DNA of 64,000 nucleotides from Chytridium lagenaria (lineage: Eukaryota; Chytridiomycota; Chytridiomycetes; Chytridiales; Chytridiaceae). The DNA lies in the NCBI GenBank assembly GCA_025449115.1, contig JAHLKC010000047.1, positions 1 to 64,000 on the forward strand, given 5' to 3'. Under the pieces are notes generated by a model that saw only the letters and a program-made list of their open reading frames with translations, was not told where the DNA came from and made no database searches. The translations under genes were made by a program, and so were the position numbers. Below are positions 33,223 through 45,700 of the stretch, piece by piece. The first letter of the stretch is position 1, and every line of letters begins with the position of its first letter.

Positions 33223-33839
33223 TGTGAAATTTGTCAATCTGATGAGTCGCTGGAGGTGACCAAGCTGCAGCTGATCAATGAGACGCGTAGTGTGTTGGCC
33301 TCAGCTGCTGTTATTGAACCTCTTGTTTTCTTCTTTTCAGTAATCTGTGTACGGAAATAAACAACCTTTGCTGATACTTTATCTAAATCATTTGGATTGT
33401 TCCATATTTCTTAGGTTATTGGTTGCATCAGAAGGCCGACTCCAAGAATTAATTGTGCAGCGCGACGTGCCAAAGAAGAGACACATACGAAAGTCGTGAA
33501 TGGCTGGAAGATAATAAAGCTCTGTCAGGTAGCACACCTACACGCGAAAATGGTCTATTCCAGTGCAAGAATAGATGGTGTATATGGGCAGTTGCAAGTA
33601 AATACTTACGTCGAACGTTGCGAATTATAACGCGTATCAACGAAACCACCATGGATCAATTGTTGACGCCTGCGCTCTTTCTCGCAGAATTAACGGTATG
33701 GCCTCTCTTGACTGGACCACAGCATTAAAATTGGTCATTGCCAAACACAAGATTTAACAAGCTCATATATTAAGAGGTCAGGGGAGAAGAAACAAGGGGA
33801 CAAAAAAAAGAGCAGGATTCTAGATCAGCTAATTAGGGC
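33223..33839. other. Intergenic region, no gene recognised
   Basis: 617 bp between two minus-strand genes. Short plus-strand open frames exist (for example 33453-33728), but no domain or convincing splice structure is seen. Confidence 0.35.
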
Positions 33840-34401
33840 TCAGGCTTTGTCATTCGGGTTTTCGGCATTAATGTTGCTGTGAGTAGTGTGACTTTTTCGC
33901 TTATGGTACAGGACAGCTGCCAAAGCACATGCAGCAACCGTAACGCAGGCAGCAGTGATACCAACTATAGCTCCACTTGACAGACCATACGACTGAGAAC
34001 CTGTGCTGTCAAGCATGAGTGGGTTGCAGCGACGTCCTAATGTACTTGGTATAGCAGGCTGCAGTCCGGCTGCTGCTGGTTGATGATATCTTGGGCGCAT
34101 AGCTGGCTTCGTCTTTGGCATTCAACAATACACGCAATTCACAGCTGGAAAAAGTGGAGCCAGGGCGGTAGCATTCCTCGACAGGGTGCGTCATGCTGCA
34201 GTTGCAGGATTGTCCAGTTCTGTCTTTAGTCTCTGGGGTGAAGGTAAACACAAGATGATCGTATTTTTCCTTCAATGAGTGAGTGATGGTGAGGTTGGTG
34301 GAGCAGGCAACATGACAGTCTGAGAGAGATGCCTCACAGCCAACAGGAAAGTTTGTGGTAGAGGCCCATGTTCCAGTATAGTTGTATGGAAGCACTGACA
34401 T
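33840..34401 (-). CDS. Small Cys-rich protein with one transmembrane helix
   Basis: I do not recognise this protein. The likely start MSVLPYNYTGTWASTTNFP (34401) leads to a roughly 100-residue domain with about nine cysteines. They occur in GCEASLSDCHVACSTN, SCNCSMTHPVEECYRPG and FSSCELRVLL, and there are N-glycosylation-type sites (NYT, NLT). A second open frame overlapping its end supplies a Ser/Gly segment, a clear hydrophobic helix (GAIVGITAACVTVAACALAA) and a basic stop-transfer (YHKRKSH) before the end at 33840. Joining the two needs one frame shift around 34060-34120 or a small intron. No cleavable signal peptide is obvious at the chosen start. The layout suggests a type I surface protein, but the gene could be mis-joined. 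Confidence 0.5.
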
Positions 34402-35500
34402 TTTGAATGAATGAATCCTAAAGGAAGGAAGGAAGGAAGGTGCAATAATAGGGTCAAAGTATTTAAATGTATATAAAGTATAATTAAATATTACTGCTGA
34501 TGAGGTATTAAACATTTTATTTTATCTTGTCCAGGCATGCAGGTTGATCAAAGCCATTATTATTCATTTGCTCCATTTGCACCCACATTATATTTATATA
34601 TATAGCTTTGAATCCTTATCATATAATATAATAATAACCATATATAATAAATAAATAAATAAATAAATAAAATAAATGAGGTCAAGTGTGCACCCCTCAC
34701 AGCAGCACCTTTCAAGCCTTATCATTACCATATATGGGTTAATGAACATTATACATATATTATACACACACGACCCTGAGCACAAATGACGTCATCCCTT
34801 GTATAACCTATATATATAAATAGTGAAACATCCCTTGTACCTAGCGGAACACTGAACACAAGAATGACATCCCTTGCAGATCACAAAAAGTTATTATTAT
34901 TTATAGAAGAGTGCATGGGGTGCAAGGCATGCTATTATTTATTATTATTATGTAATAGCTATTATATAAATAAATACAAGCACTATATAAATACTATATA
35001 TATACACGGGGTTTTTGACTTGCTTTTGCCATTTCGAGGCATTTCTAATGAGCTTTTTATTAATTAATTAATTATTAGATATTATGTATTTAAATACTCG
35101 ATATATAAATATATAATAATAATGAATAGAGTTCATAGACAATTCCAGTGTAAATAAATAAATAAATAAAAGTGGAGGGTTTATGTACGGTTCATTCATA
35201 TTACGAGCTTGTAAAAACATTTAAGGAATATTAATATAGATTCGTGCTAATGGGATACTTTATTTTTGTAATTACATTTCTCCAACCCATCACCATGCGA
35301 CGTTCGCTTCGCTGGTTAAAAGAATTAGTGTAAATGTTTAAAGCCGTCGCTTTTCCAGAATTGTCATGTCGGATACATATTAATAAGTGTTATTGATACG
35401 GAAGGGATACTTCTGCAAATAAACTTTATGTACACTACCTACGCGACGGATCAATAACTTAAGCTCCTATCAATTCCCTGGTATTCTCCTAAAGTCTTAT
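34402..35500. repeat. AT-rich island with simple repeats and short direct repeats
   Basis: Composition drops sharply to AT-rich sequence after the Cys-rich gene. It includes an aagg microsatellite (34421-34441, at the gene's 5' side), an ataa repeat (about 34648-34680), many ta/ata runs and a later aataaataaataaataa stretch near 35155-35170. A direct repeat around the core acatccctt occurs at about 34793, 34828 and 34867; the outer two also share ctgagcacaa / ctgaacacaa upstream. No open frame here has domain support. Confidence 0.6.
34786..34795. promoter_or_regulatory. CRE/ATF-type palindrome ATGACGTCAT
   Basis: Perfect 10-bp palindrome containing TGACGTCA, the classic site for bZIP factors of the ATF/CREB class. 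It lies within the AT-rich island about 390 bp upstream of the Cys-rich gene's start and inside one of the short direct repeats. Function is inferred only from the motif. Confidence 0.35.
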
Positions 35501-35793
35501 CATTTTTGACGCTGACGGAAAGGATCCATCAACAGCAGCCTTTGTTCACTCCACTCGCTTCATTGGCTCCGTCTTGCCGTTATCTTTGTCTTGCATACAA
35601 CCATGATCCCTCTCATCAAGCATACGCTCGACGGCCTACGGTTGGCTACGGTTGGCCGCGATTGGGACTGGGATTGGCGCAAGATCCGGACGATGGAAAA
35701 CAAAGGGAAAGGGATTGCTCAAACATAAAAAGGCCATAGAAGGAACGTTCGTTTGAGTATTCGAGATCTCTTCTTTTTTTCAAAGCAAGGACT
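35501..35793. other. Upstream region of the acidic-protein gene
   Basis: About 290 bp before the chosen start of the next plus-strand gene. A 77-codon frame (35506-35739) has no supporting features. It probably holds promoter and 5' untranslated sequence. Confidence 0.3.
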
Positions 35794-38344
35794 ATGGGCA
35801 AGATGATGCCCTCGACAGAGATTACAGGTGAGAGACCAGCCGAGAGGATGTTGGGACTAAGGGGTGTTTGTGCAGATGTGGCCATTGAGCTTACAGCACT
35901 CATTACTTCCAATTTGGGCTTTCACCTCAAATCGCTGGACGCTCTGCTGAAGCTATACTCAAGGTTGACGACTTCTGCTAACAAGGTGAGAAGGGCTTAT
36001 TTTAGATTCTCTTCTAAACTTGTGAAAGGTCGGTTCTACTGCAGCGATACTGGAATCGCTTTTGCAGAATCAGAAAGCAACCGCTAGAAAGAATGGAGAC
36101 GAGGATCCGGTCTCAATGTGTATTTTACTCCTGGAAGCGATTGTGGATATAGTCAAAGGCAAAGGTGAGTTTTAATTGTTGGGACTAGTAATGGTGTGAG
36201 TTTGGGATTGACGGTGAAATCAGATGGGGTGAAGACGCGCGATGTCGCCGATAATGATGCTGTGGTGCACCGTCAAGAGACTTTAGTGGCCGTTTCCGAA
36301 GACACAGTTGACACGGCTTGTGAGGCTGTGGCTAGCTTGGAGGGAGATACCACGGAAAAGGCTCCTCAGAAAGACAACGCACTCGACCTTCAGGCTTCCA
36401 TATTGGGCGGCGGCACGATTGAACGCACTGCCCTGAGTGATGGACTCTTGAAGGAAAGGGTTGCGCTTGTAGAGCCGGGGGTCTACTCCATTATGGAGAG
36501 TACATGGAGCATTTACGCCGGCAGATTTTCTACCAAGAAGATCTGGGTCAACTCTAATGTAAGCTATTGTTAGCTTTAAAAGGAGCAGTGTATTAATTAA
36601 GCATAGGTTCTCGCCGAGCCCAATTCCAACGATGTTGAGGACCAAACCGATTCGGCGATGGCAATTAACGAGACGGCTCTGGTCTCTTTGACTGACGCGG
36701 TCGATGCTGGTGCTGATTTTGAAAACTCCTTTAAGCGAGCTCGAGGATGAGTTGAATTCGACAGGTTCGGTTCCCTCCACCGAGAAGCCGCTTAGATTCA
36801 ATGCGATTATGGATAGCTATGAGACTCTTTCGTCTTCAGCGACTGATTTGGAAGAGAAGGACGAAATCTCCACGGAACGATTCGAAACTTGCGACGCTAA
36901 CGAGGCCGATGTCGCTGAGGACCATAAAACATCAACACCGAACGTTGCCAGTTCCATCGCTCAATCTTCCGAGAGCCTCGTCGAAAACGTTATTTTGGAC
37001 GCAGAACAGCGTTTGGGGAGTTATTCTGGGGACATTGCCTGCGATGTATCAGACGGTACAAATGCGCGAGTTGACGCAGGCGAGGATGTTGGCTTGGTTA
37101 AGAGTGCTTTGAGCGATACCAATTTGGATGCTGATAATGCCGATGATGTCGAGGATCCCAAACCCACCAACGCGGCATTCGATGAAGAGTGTAGTACTGA
37201 TATGACCGGGAATATGGACGAGCACGCTGAGGAGCCTACCTCTACCGTTACTGTCGAAACAGAGATCACCAAGGGTGTGCAAGCGAATTTCAACCAGGAA
37301 ACTAACAGCCACGCTGACGAGATGAGCGCGTTGACGCGATGGACGGTGTGAATGCTGAGCCCATTCCAACAACGATGTGAACGAAGAGAGCGATGAAAAC
37401 GTCGATGATGAGGCAAAGGAAGCGTCTGGGATTTATGAGCTTGAACGCGATGCCATCCTAGAGCTTGGTGCGAATGACGATGTGATGCGCATGGACGCGG
37501 TGAGATGAGAGTTGAAGACGATAAGGCGAGACACGAAGGTCTGACAGAGTCGGTTATGGAATCTTTGAATGACAACGCGGTGAATGCGGTTGGAGAGAGC
37601 GCGGCGGGAGATGAGGACAAAGATACCCTTAAAGTGAATTCTGAAGTCAGTGCAAAGTCGATCACCAGCCCCAGTGAAGCAATTAAAACCACCCGCACCC
37701 CTATGGAACGTGATATTTTAGACAAAGCCTCCTCAAAGAAAAACCTCAAGAAAACAAAGCACTCGGAAGTCCTGGAAGAAGATGTAGTTTATTTCTGTCG
37801 CGTTCACGCGTTCTAACAGTTCATAGGATTTTTTTGCAAGCCTTGATCGCGCAAAGGGAGAGAAGGAAGGGTACAATGACATTGTTGAGGTTGTTATGGA
37901 TCGAGGAAGCAGAGGAAGATGGACAAGAAGAGGAAGGAGAGGCGGTACTTGGAGAAGCAGATGTAAGCCCTGACTATAAAATTGTTACCTGATCATGTTT
38001 TATCAGTCCTTTTCGATTGAAGCAATGGTGGAGATGTCTGCTGAGCGACATAATTTTGAGAATGAAGAAGAAAAAGTGGGTGCTTCCTATTGGTATTTTA
38101 TTAAGTTTGTAAAGGTTATCCCGACACCCTCGCAAAAAAAGAAGGCTCATCGGTCGATTCCCCAGGAAGACGTGAGTTTTTATTTCAACCTCACATTCGC
38201 TGATACTTGATTCAACAGGATTCGTCATTGGAGTTCCTCGTTCAGCAACGGATGAGTAGATCGAAATACGACCCTATCGATGCTATTGGACGACCCAAGA
38301 GGGTTTACGAGGACGGGGTTCGCGCGCGTGTCGGCGTTGAGTGA
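35794..38344 (+). CDS. Large acidic protein of unknown function
   Basis: I do not recognise it. The start MGKMMPSTEIT (35794) splices (GTGAGA...GCAG) to a helical, hydrophobic-heptad segment (ELTALITSNLGFHLKSLDAL), then QKATARKNGDEDPVSMCILL. The long middle (about 36200-37800) is highly acidic and Ser/Thr/Asn/Ala-rich without obvious domains (SSSATDLEEKDEISTERFET, DLDADNADDVEDPKP-like stretches). It needs frame corrections near 36720, 37345 and 37505. The C-terminal part turns basic and possibly nucleolar: DFFASLDRAKGEKEGYNDI, then KQRKMDKKRKERRYLEKQM before a GTAAGC donor, then PTPSQKKKAHRSIPQED and LEFLVQQRMSRSKYDPIDAI, ending VGVE at 38344. The acidic-then-basic layout hints at a nuclear chaperone or nucleolar factor, but that is speculation. 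Confidence 0.55.
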
Positions 38345-38881
38345 GGACAGAAGAGACGGCAGAGGAAGAGGAGAAGGAGGCTGCCGCGATGGTTGATGTG
38401 TAAAGTGCGTTCCTCACGTATGCGTTGGTGAACCTTAGAAAAGGCTAAATAAAATTGTAAAAATATCCCAATACCAGCGTTTTTTAACAAACTGTGGACA
38501 GCCCTGAAGCGTTTTTACCTGTTGTCGCCGACTGTGCTTGCCTTCGACATTCAAGCTCTAGTCGCTACAGCGTTGATGGTTTATTTAATTTTTCTTGTCT
38601 GATACTCGGTGCAGCATAATAATAAAAGTCATTTTTCGTATTCGATACTTGATATTTCATCAAAAAAAAAGAAAGGCACACCACAGGTATATGAAAAAAA
38701 AACAACCCATCAAAAGCAAGATCAGAAACAGAGGTAGGGTTTAGGTTGAGATCGTTAAAACAAGAAAAACAAACAAGTACACCGTCGAACAAAAACCAGA
38801 CATATAAAAAGAGAGAATTTCAACTCTTATATAAATAACCGAAAAAAAATCACTAAGCAAATAATTTACATGAGGCCCCAT
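38345..38881. other. Convergent intergenic region
   Basis: About 540 bp between two genes that end toward each other; A-rich on the plus strand with short A-runs. It presumably contains both 3' untranslated regions. Nothing else is seen. Confidence 0.35.
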
Positions 38882-41800
38882 TCAAGCAGGAACTTGAATA
38901 GCCTGCGCCTCCTCCTCAACCTCAATCTCATCCTCCCCAGCAGTCATAGGTTTCCCTCCACTCTCCACCCCCTCACACCCCGTATGCATCACACCCACAA
39001 CCCCCTCCACCTTTCTCCGTTTCACTTGCACCTCTTCACACCCATCACTACTACCCCCACTCGCACTCCCCACCTTTTCACAAAAACTCTCAGGACTCTC
39101 CCCAACAACCCTCGCACTCGACCCAGAACTCTTACTGGCATGTCCCCACTCGAACTCCCACTCCTCCGTCCACTATCTCCACTCCCACTCCCACTCCCAC
39201 TCCCACGGCTACCACGACTTCCACGACTCCCCGTACTCCCCGTCTCCTGCACATCCATCATCATCATCATCGTCGCCGTATCATCGTCAGCAGGGTTCGG
39301 GACACGCGGCGAATCCGTAGACGTCGTGTCGCCAATAGGGCTTTCACCACCAACAGTAGCAGGAGGGGCGGCAGCCGGTGCCGTATTCCTACGTTTCCTC
39401 GGAATCTGGCTAACATGATGATGAACATGATGGTTACGTAGGCCACCGCCATATCATCGGAACATTCCGCCACATCCACAGCAGGTGACGCAGGTGCACG
39501 TCTCTTGACCGCCTTGATCCCGAAGGCGTCAAAGATTTAACAGAAGACGATGACAACGATGACGCCCTTTGAACAGGTTGCACGGGTGCAGCTTGTTGTC
39601 GTCGTCTCCCCAACGCCTCCTTCCGTCTCGCAGCAGCCATTTAGCATCCCCACCACCATCCACCCCAAGACTCCCATTACTCCCCAACGACGAATTATCA
39701 TCATCTTCAGTGCGATACCCCTTCCTCCACATCCTCCTCATTCCTATTCCTCGCATCACGGCGCGCACGGCGTTCCTCCAAATCCTGCTCCTCCTCCTCC
39801 GCCATCATAAACGTCTCATCGTCCTCCTCGTCATCATGCACGACAGACGACGATGAAGACGACGGCGAGGACCGCGGGCGACGTTTACGTGTAGGTGGGG
39901 GCGACGCGTCTTGACGATCGGCGTCAACGCTAGCAGAGATGGCGGAGGCGGCGGCAACAGCTGCGGCACGGACGGGGGGTTGGGATAAAGGAGAGTCGAG
40001 TTGACGTTGATCCGTTGACATGGGTTTAGTGAGATCTGATTTGGTGGTATCGTTTTTAGCGACGGCGGAAGATGATGCAGAGGTTCCTGCGACTCCTCGA
40101 CGAGAAAGGTTGCGTTGACAGACACGAAGGTGACGACGGAGGTTTGGAGGACAGAGAAACTCCGCCCACATCCAGGCATGGTACACGCGTGAGGGCGTTC
40201 CCCTGTATGTGTGTAGACATGGGTGGTCAAGGAAGAAGGGCGACTAAAGCGCTTCTGGCAGAAATGGCATTGGAAACGTTTCTCAGAGTTACCAGCTTCG
40301 GTTTGCGCAGGATTCTTTTTGGGTTCTTCGGGTTTCTTCTTCAGGGGGAGGGTTGGGGGCGTGTTAGTGGTGTTGGTGACGGCGGCTGCCGCGGCTGCGG
40401 CTGCGGCTGTGGCGACCACGCTGGCGAGATTCGGGGGAGCCGGGGAAATGGGGAGCTTGCCACCGTTGGTGATTGGGGTTGGGAGACGACCGACCAACGC
40501 TGCGGCTGCGGCTGTTGCTGCTGCCACAGCGATGGCGGTGACTTGGTCTTGAGGGAAGGTGCTGGTGGCGGTTGTGATGGGTTTTACCGTCGACGAGGGG
40601 GAGGGAAGAGAGGTATTGGATGGCGGCTGCTGCTGCAGCGGCGGCGGCGGGGTTATTGGACGAGGGGGTCGGGATGTTGCTGATGGTCGGGAATTGGAGG
40701 GGATCGTTGGGGTGGGGAGATGCGATTGGGTTGTTGCGGGGAATTGGGGGAGCCCATGCGGCCTTGGTTTGATGAGATGGAAGAGGGGGCTTGGTGGTAG
40801 GGGTATTGACGGGGTGGACCGTGTTGTTGCATGCGGACATCTCCATAGGGTAGTTAGACGTGTCTGACTGGGGACCAGTTTCGTGAACGATAGGTGCCCG
40901 GTAGAGGTAAAACGTGGGAGGTGCGTTACCATAGTCTGAAGGACGACCATGTCCATTTTCGCGTGATGCTGAACAAAAAATTATTATTAGGATATGATGA
41001 TGATTCTATAAACACGAATACAACATCAAGTATAGGAGAAATACTCACCCATTGCGGATCAGGCGATAAGGACATACGTCCTCCTTGACTCAAGCCTTGC
41101 TGAGGCCTCCTTGTCTGTTCACTCGGCGACTGCGATAGCCTCCTCTCTCTCTCTCCCTCCCCATCATGAACAGGCTTGGGTGGCGACACCCGCTCCCTCT
41201 CCAAAGGCCTTCCTTGATATTCATAAGGAACCTTGGGATAAGCCTGCTGACCAGGGTGGTACCCTCCATTTGAGCGAGGATATCCATGGCTATATGCCTC
41301 AGTGTATCCATTCGCATAGGCGGGATAATCTTCTGGCGGTGGTGGATGTGTGCGATGAGAGTAGTACGGAGGGTAGGCGTGGTGGTTGGGAGCCGGGTAA
41401 GGTTGATGTTGAGGTTGTGTGTGAGGTGGGGGACCACGGTGGTAATGAGATGGGTGGTGCTCGCCTGAACGAAACGCAACGCCGTGAGAAGGGGGTAAGG
41501 TCCTTCCTTTGCGACGTTACCCTTGTAGACAACTTCTTCATACGGACCACTTCCATCCGGTACTGCGGACCACCGTTACCAAAGGATAAGGAGGGTAAGC
41601 GCACCCACTCCGGCCTTAGGGTTAACCCTCCAACCTCACGCGCAAAGTCCGAGACAGGTACCTCCGTATCGCGATTTTGGGGGGTACCTTGCAGAATTGT
41701 CAGGGTAAGGAATGCTTGTGTGACCGTCAGCCGAATGTCTGGATCGAGGGTAATTCACGGAATAATCGCCCTTTTCGAAAGCTGGTGCAGCGGCGCCGGG

Positions 41801-42772
41801 TAAGTTGGGAGTCTGCGGTCACCGAGCGAGTACTTGCGAATCTGATGGTGATAATCAATGATGGAGAGGCGATGAAAATGTTGGGTATGGGTACATGCGT
41901 TGGTGCGAAAGGGTGGAAGAAGAGGGAGGAGAAGGGTATGTGTCAACATCCATTTGCTCATTGTCAAATACAAAAGACACGTCGTCGTGCTGCACGTTGG
42001 AAAGAGAAAGCTCACAAACCTCGACTTCATCCCTTGCGACTCCAACAACACCGCCGTTGTTCGGTGCTTTGGTAAACTGCTGATGTTCCCATGTAGGATC
42101 CTCAACATGACCGTGGTAGACCGGTGCCGCCCCATTTCCAGCCCCCTGAGAAGGCTGAAAGGGCTGCACTCGAATCATCTCACCATTATCGCCCAAACGT
42201 TCCTCATACATGCCTTGTTTCCTGTTGGGCGATCCACCAATGTTGAGACTTGATGCTGGTGGCGGTGGTGAGTGTCCACGCGCATGTGTGGGATTGCTAG
42301 GGTGGTATCGGGAGTTGTAAGGATAGAACTCGTGAGTTGTTGGTGTTGTTGCACCATTGACAGTGTGGTGAGGGGGGTAGACGCCAGCGATGATGGGCTT
42401 TTGGGCAGCAGACGAGGATGCGGATGGGTTGTTAATGCTGGTGGTAGTGGTAATAGCAGCGCCTGAGGCGCCTGTGGTGTTTGGCGGCAGTGTGGCGACT
42501 TGCGGCATGGGGAGGAAGGCAGGACCTCCCTCTGGATCGGCGTGGTGGTAGTTGGGAACGCTACGCCACTCTTGGGGGAGGTTGTTAACGATGCGTTGCT
42601 GTTGTTGTTGTTGATGATGTTGTTGTTGTTGTTGTTGCTGGTCTAGCAGTGTCGCGGGTAGCAGCGGTGCAAGCGGCCTCTGGTGGTGGTGGTGGTGATG
42701 AGAGGTTGAAGATGCAGCAGCAGTAATGTTCCCTGCGTTGCTAGGGGTGATGGACCTGTTATTAGGGTCCAT
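38882..42772 (-). CDS. C2H2 zinc-finger transcription factor with homopolymeric tracts
   Basis: A large nuclear regulator by its features. The N-terminus starts MDPNNRSITPSN (42772), followed by a six-His run, a Gln/His tract (LLDQQQQQQQHHQQQQQQ) and Pro/Ser/Thr-rich sequence. The next part is Tyr/Pro/His-rich (HAYPPYYSHRTHPPPPEDYP, about 41400-41300) and ends SLSPDPQW at a GTGAGT donor. A further Ala-rich part precedes the fingers. Finger 1 is CHFCQKRFSRPSSLTTHVYTH (about 40270-40210). Finger 2 is CTMPGCGRSFSV, then in the next frame PNLRRHLRVC (about 40190-40105), a C2HC form. The rest is low-complexity, with acidic runs (EEDDETFMMAEEEEQDLEE) and a C-terminus KVEGVVGVMHTG...EEEAQAIQVPA. Several frame corrections are needed (near 40155, 39700, 39450, 41850). 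DNA target is unknown. Confidence 0.75.
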
Positions 42773-45700
42773 GATGATTAAAGTTATCAAAAATGCAAGA
42801 AGGGCAATGTGATGACGGCGGAAGTAGATATAATTGCGGTGGGGATGGATGGGTAAGGTTAAGTTTGGTAGTTGCTCACAGATATTGCTCTTTTGCAAAA
42901 GGCGGAAGAGAGCAAAGGGAGTTTGGTATGTGGTAAAAAGTGATGAGCAGAGTAAGCAGTAGCTCGAGTGAGAGTTGATTGTGAGGTTGAGTGTGAGATG
43001 TGAGAGAACGAAAGAAAGCAGTTATGTGTCGATTGGGATCAGAGGAGAATTAAGAAAAGGAGCAGCTTGCCCCGATATAAATAAACTGAAAAGATGATGC
43101 CGATCGAATAAGTGAAAAAGATGGCAGCCAGGCAATAGGCCGTGAGTTGGGCTTAAATGGCCGATCGGTAATTAAATTAAATAAAGTAATAAATAAATGA
43201 ATAAATAGAAGGGAGGGGAGTCAAAGGATAAAAAAGGAGGAATGACTCCCTAAACTTTCTAATATTCCTTTTCAAAAGGGGAATAAGAAAATGAATAAGA
43301 AAATGGAATGAGGAAGGCGAGCGAGTGAGTGATCCTGCGATCCCATCCTCCTCTTCAAGAGGTCAGAGGGTTCAGATGTCATCGGAAAATGAAACAAGAG
43401 CAATCCGATCCCACACAGAATGTACCAGCATTCCTTGCATGGTACCACCCCTCGATCAAAAGATCTTCAATGCGGATCATTGATTACCCAATGAGAGAGA
43501 GGCTGCAGAACGCGATCCAAACTAAGGTTTTCCCATTATACGTCACACAAACCACATCTTTGGTTTCCGAAGGTGCACTTCTCGATCAACCAATCAAATG
43601 CATCCTACTAATGAAATCCAAGGGAGAATCGATCCCTTCACCCTGCCCAAAATAAAAACAAAAAATCATCCAACCAACAGCAATGCTTCGATCCAGAGCC
43701 TTTCTTGTGGGCACAATCTCCGTGGAGCCTGACTGACTTCAACGACTCTGAGGAGTCACTTGCCGAAATAAAAAATAAAATAAAATCTTGTTCAACCCAT
43801 CTCCCCTCCCTCCACGTCAACACTCTGTAGACCGTGCCTTCTTCTCTCCATATCCCTTCTTCCTTTCCGTCTCCTCATCAACCCCCCTCAACTTCCACCC
43901 ATTCACTATCCATCCTCTCCTCTCCTTTCTAGTAACTACAAACTACGCTACTAATCCTACAACAAAGAACGTGCTGATTCTCAGCTTTTCCTTTCCAACA
44001 AACACTGCCCCGCGTCTCTCCTCCTCTACTCGACTCTTACCTTCGATCCCTTCCTCCTTCCCAATTCAAAAAACCTCAAAAATTGGGGCTCCGTCACGAT
44101 ACAGCACAGGCTAACCGGCTCTTTCTTCCGGATCTGGCCCTGTTCAACCCCCTCACTCCTATTCTGTTCTAACAGCAATTCCAGATGCGTAAAAAGTGTC
44201 AGGTGTCAGTCCGTGCGAAAAGTCTTTGATGGATGTGCAGAGTAAACTATGAATATTGTTATGCACTATGACCTAGAGAAGATGAGAAAAGCGTATTAGA
44301 CAAGTGGTGTGATGTTGGAGTCGTGATGTAATCACCGTGTTGTTGTTGACGCAGCGATTGTTTTGAATTTGTCAATGCTTGTGTGAGTGACGATGCTGAC
44401 GGTCTTTGCTTTCTTCAACCCCAGCTATCGTCTTGCAAATAGATCCAGGAAGGTATGTATATATGTGGGGGGAGTGACTGATGGTGTAAGGTGTGCTGTC
44501 TTTCGATTAGGGGAGGTTCAGCCTCTCGGGATGGAAAGGCGTCGGAAGTGAAAAGCAGCGAGAGTGGTGTATGAAAAGGCCCTTGTCCCAGAGGTAAGTG
44601 AACGGAGAGACTAAAGAGCGTTTGTCCGTCTCCCTGATGTCCGACCTCCAACCAACCAACTCAGCGTCTCACTCTCTCCCTCTTCAGTACTCTATCGTCC
44701 AGGCAGCAGTGAAAAGCGGAAATGAAGAGCCTCGCAAGTTCAAGATCCCCACCAACCGTCCAACTTTTTCCGTTTCTAATCAGAGCCCGATCTCTTCCAA
44801 CTCCTCAACTTGCCGATGGACTCTGTTGAATAATTCAAAACAAGGTTTCTCGAAGGAATCTGTCTTGAAGCAACAAAAGGATAGCCGCTGGATGACGGTT
44901 GGCTCGCAGGTCCTTTTTCGCAGATCCTTCGTTTCCCCCGCCTTGTTTTCCATCGATCCTTTCCATACCTCTCTATTCCAATAATTTGTGTGCATGTTGG
45001 AGTGGATCGAGATCGGATGTTTGACAAGAAATTCTTTTTGTCGGAGTGGCTTGGGTTCAAGTGGTTAAGGTCGTCGATCATGATCAATAACTGCACGTTG
45101 GGTCATTTCGTTCACGGCAGAGATTCCCTCACGATGGATGACCTTTCAGCCAGAGATGGCACGCATCCCCGACTCAACTTTCATCGTTGTGAAGTTGAAA
45201 GCGAATAGCTATCAAGTCTGCTTTATGCAGTCTCTCTAAAGAACGATGGCGCTTCGTCGAGGCCTTTACCGACGTTCATGTGTGAATTTGTATACCCGGA
45301 AACCATGCTATTGCACGCTGTAAACTATACATAAGCTAACACATCGACACATTACAAACACGGGAGAGATGGAAAACGCACAACGCAGAATATCATGAAT
45401 ATGGCCAATACAGACATATGCCTCCAAAGCCAAATCAAGTTGTGTCATATTACCAACAAACGCCGCACCCTCATATCCGACAGCGGGAAACATCTAATAT
45501 CAGAGCTCTCCTTTTCACATTTGCTAAAACCTCCCACCATATTCCAAGACATACCAAAACATGATCTGTGAACCGCCTCCATCGTTTGATCCGCTCTACC
45601 CATCCTTATTCCTCCAAAATCTGTTTCTCCCTCTTCTTATTTCTCTTCCTCTGTTCCTTCGTCGGACTATCTTTCAATATCTTAGAAAAAAACAACATAA

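Noticed and set aside
37021..37749. 242-codon minus-strand Ser-rich frame
   Set aside because: Antisense of the acidic protein; no domain, and the plus strand has better splice and codon support.
40072..40683. 203-codon plus-strand Gly/Cys-rich frame
   Set aside because: Antisense of the Ala/Pro-rich part of the C2H2 factor; no independent start context or domain.
43788..44114. 108-codon Ser/Pro/Phe-rich frame
   Set aside because: Results from a long C/T-rich stretch; no domain or splice context.
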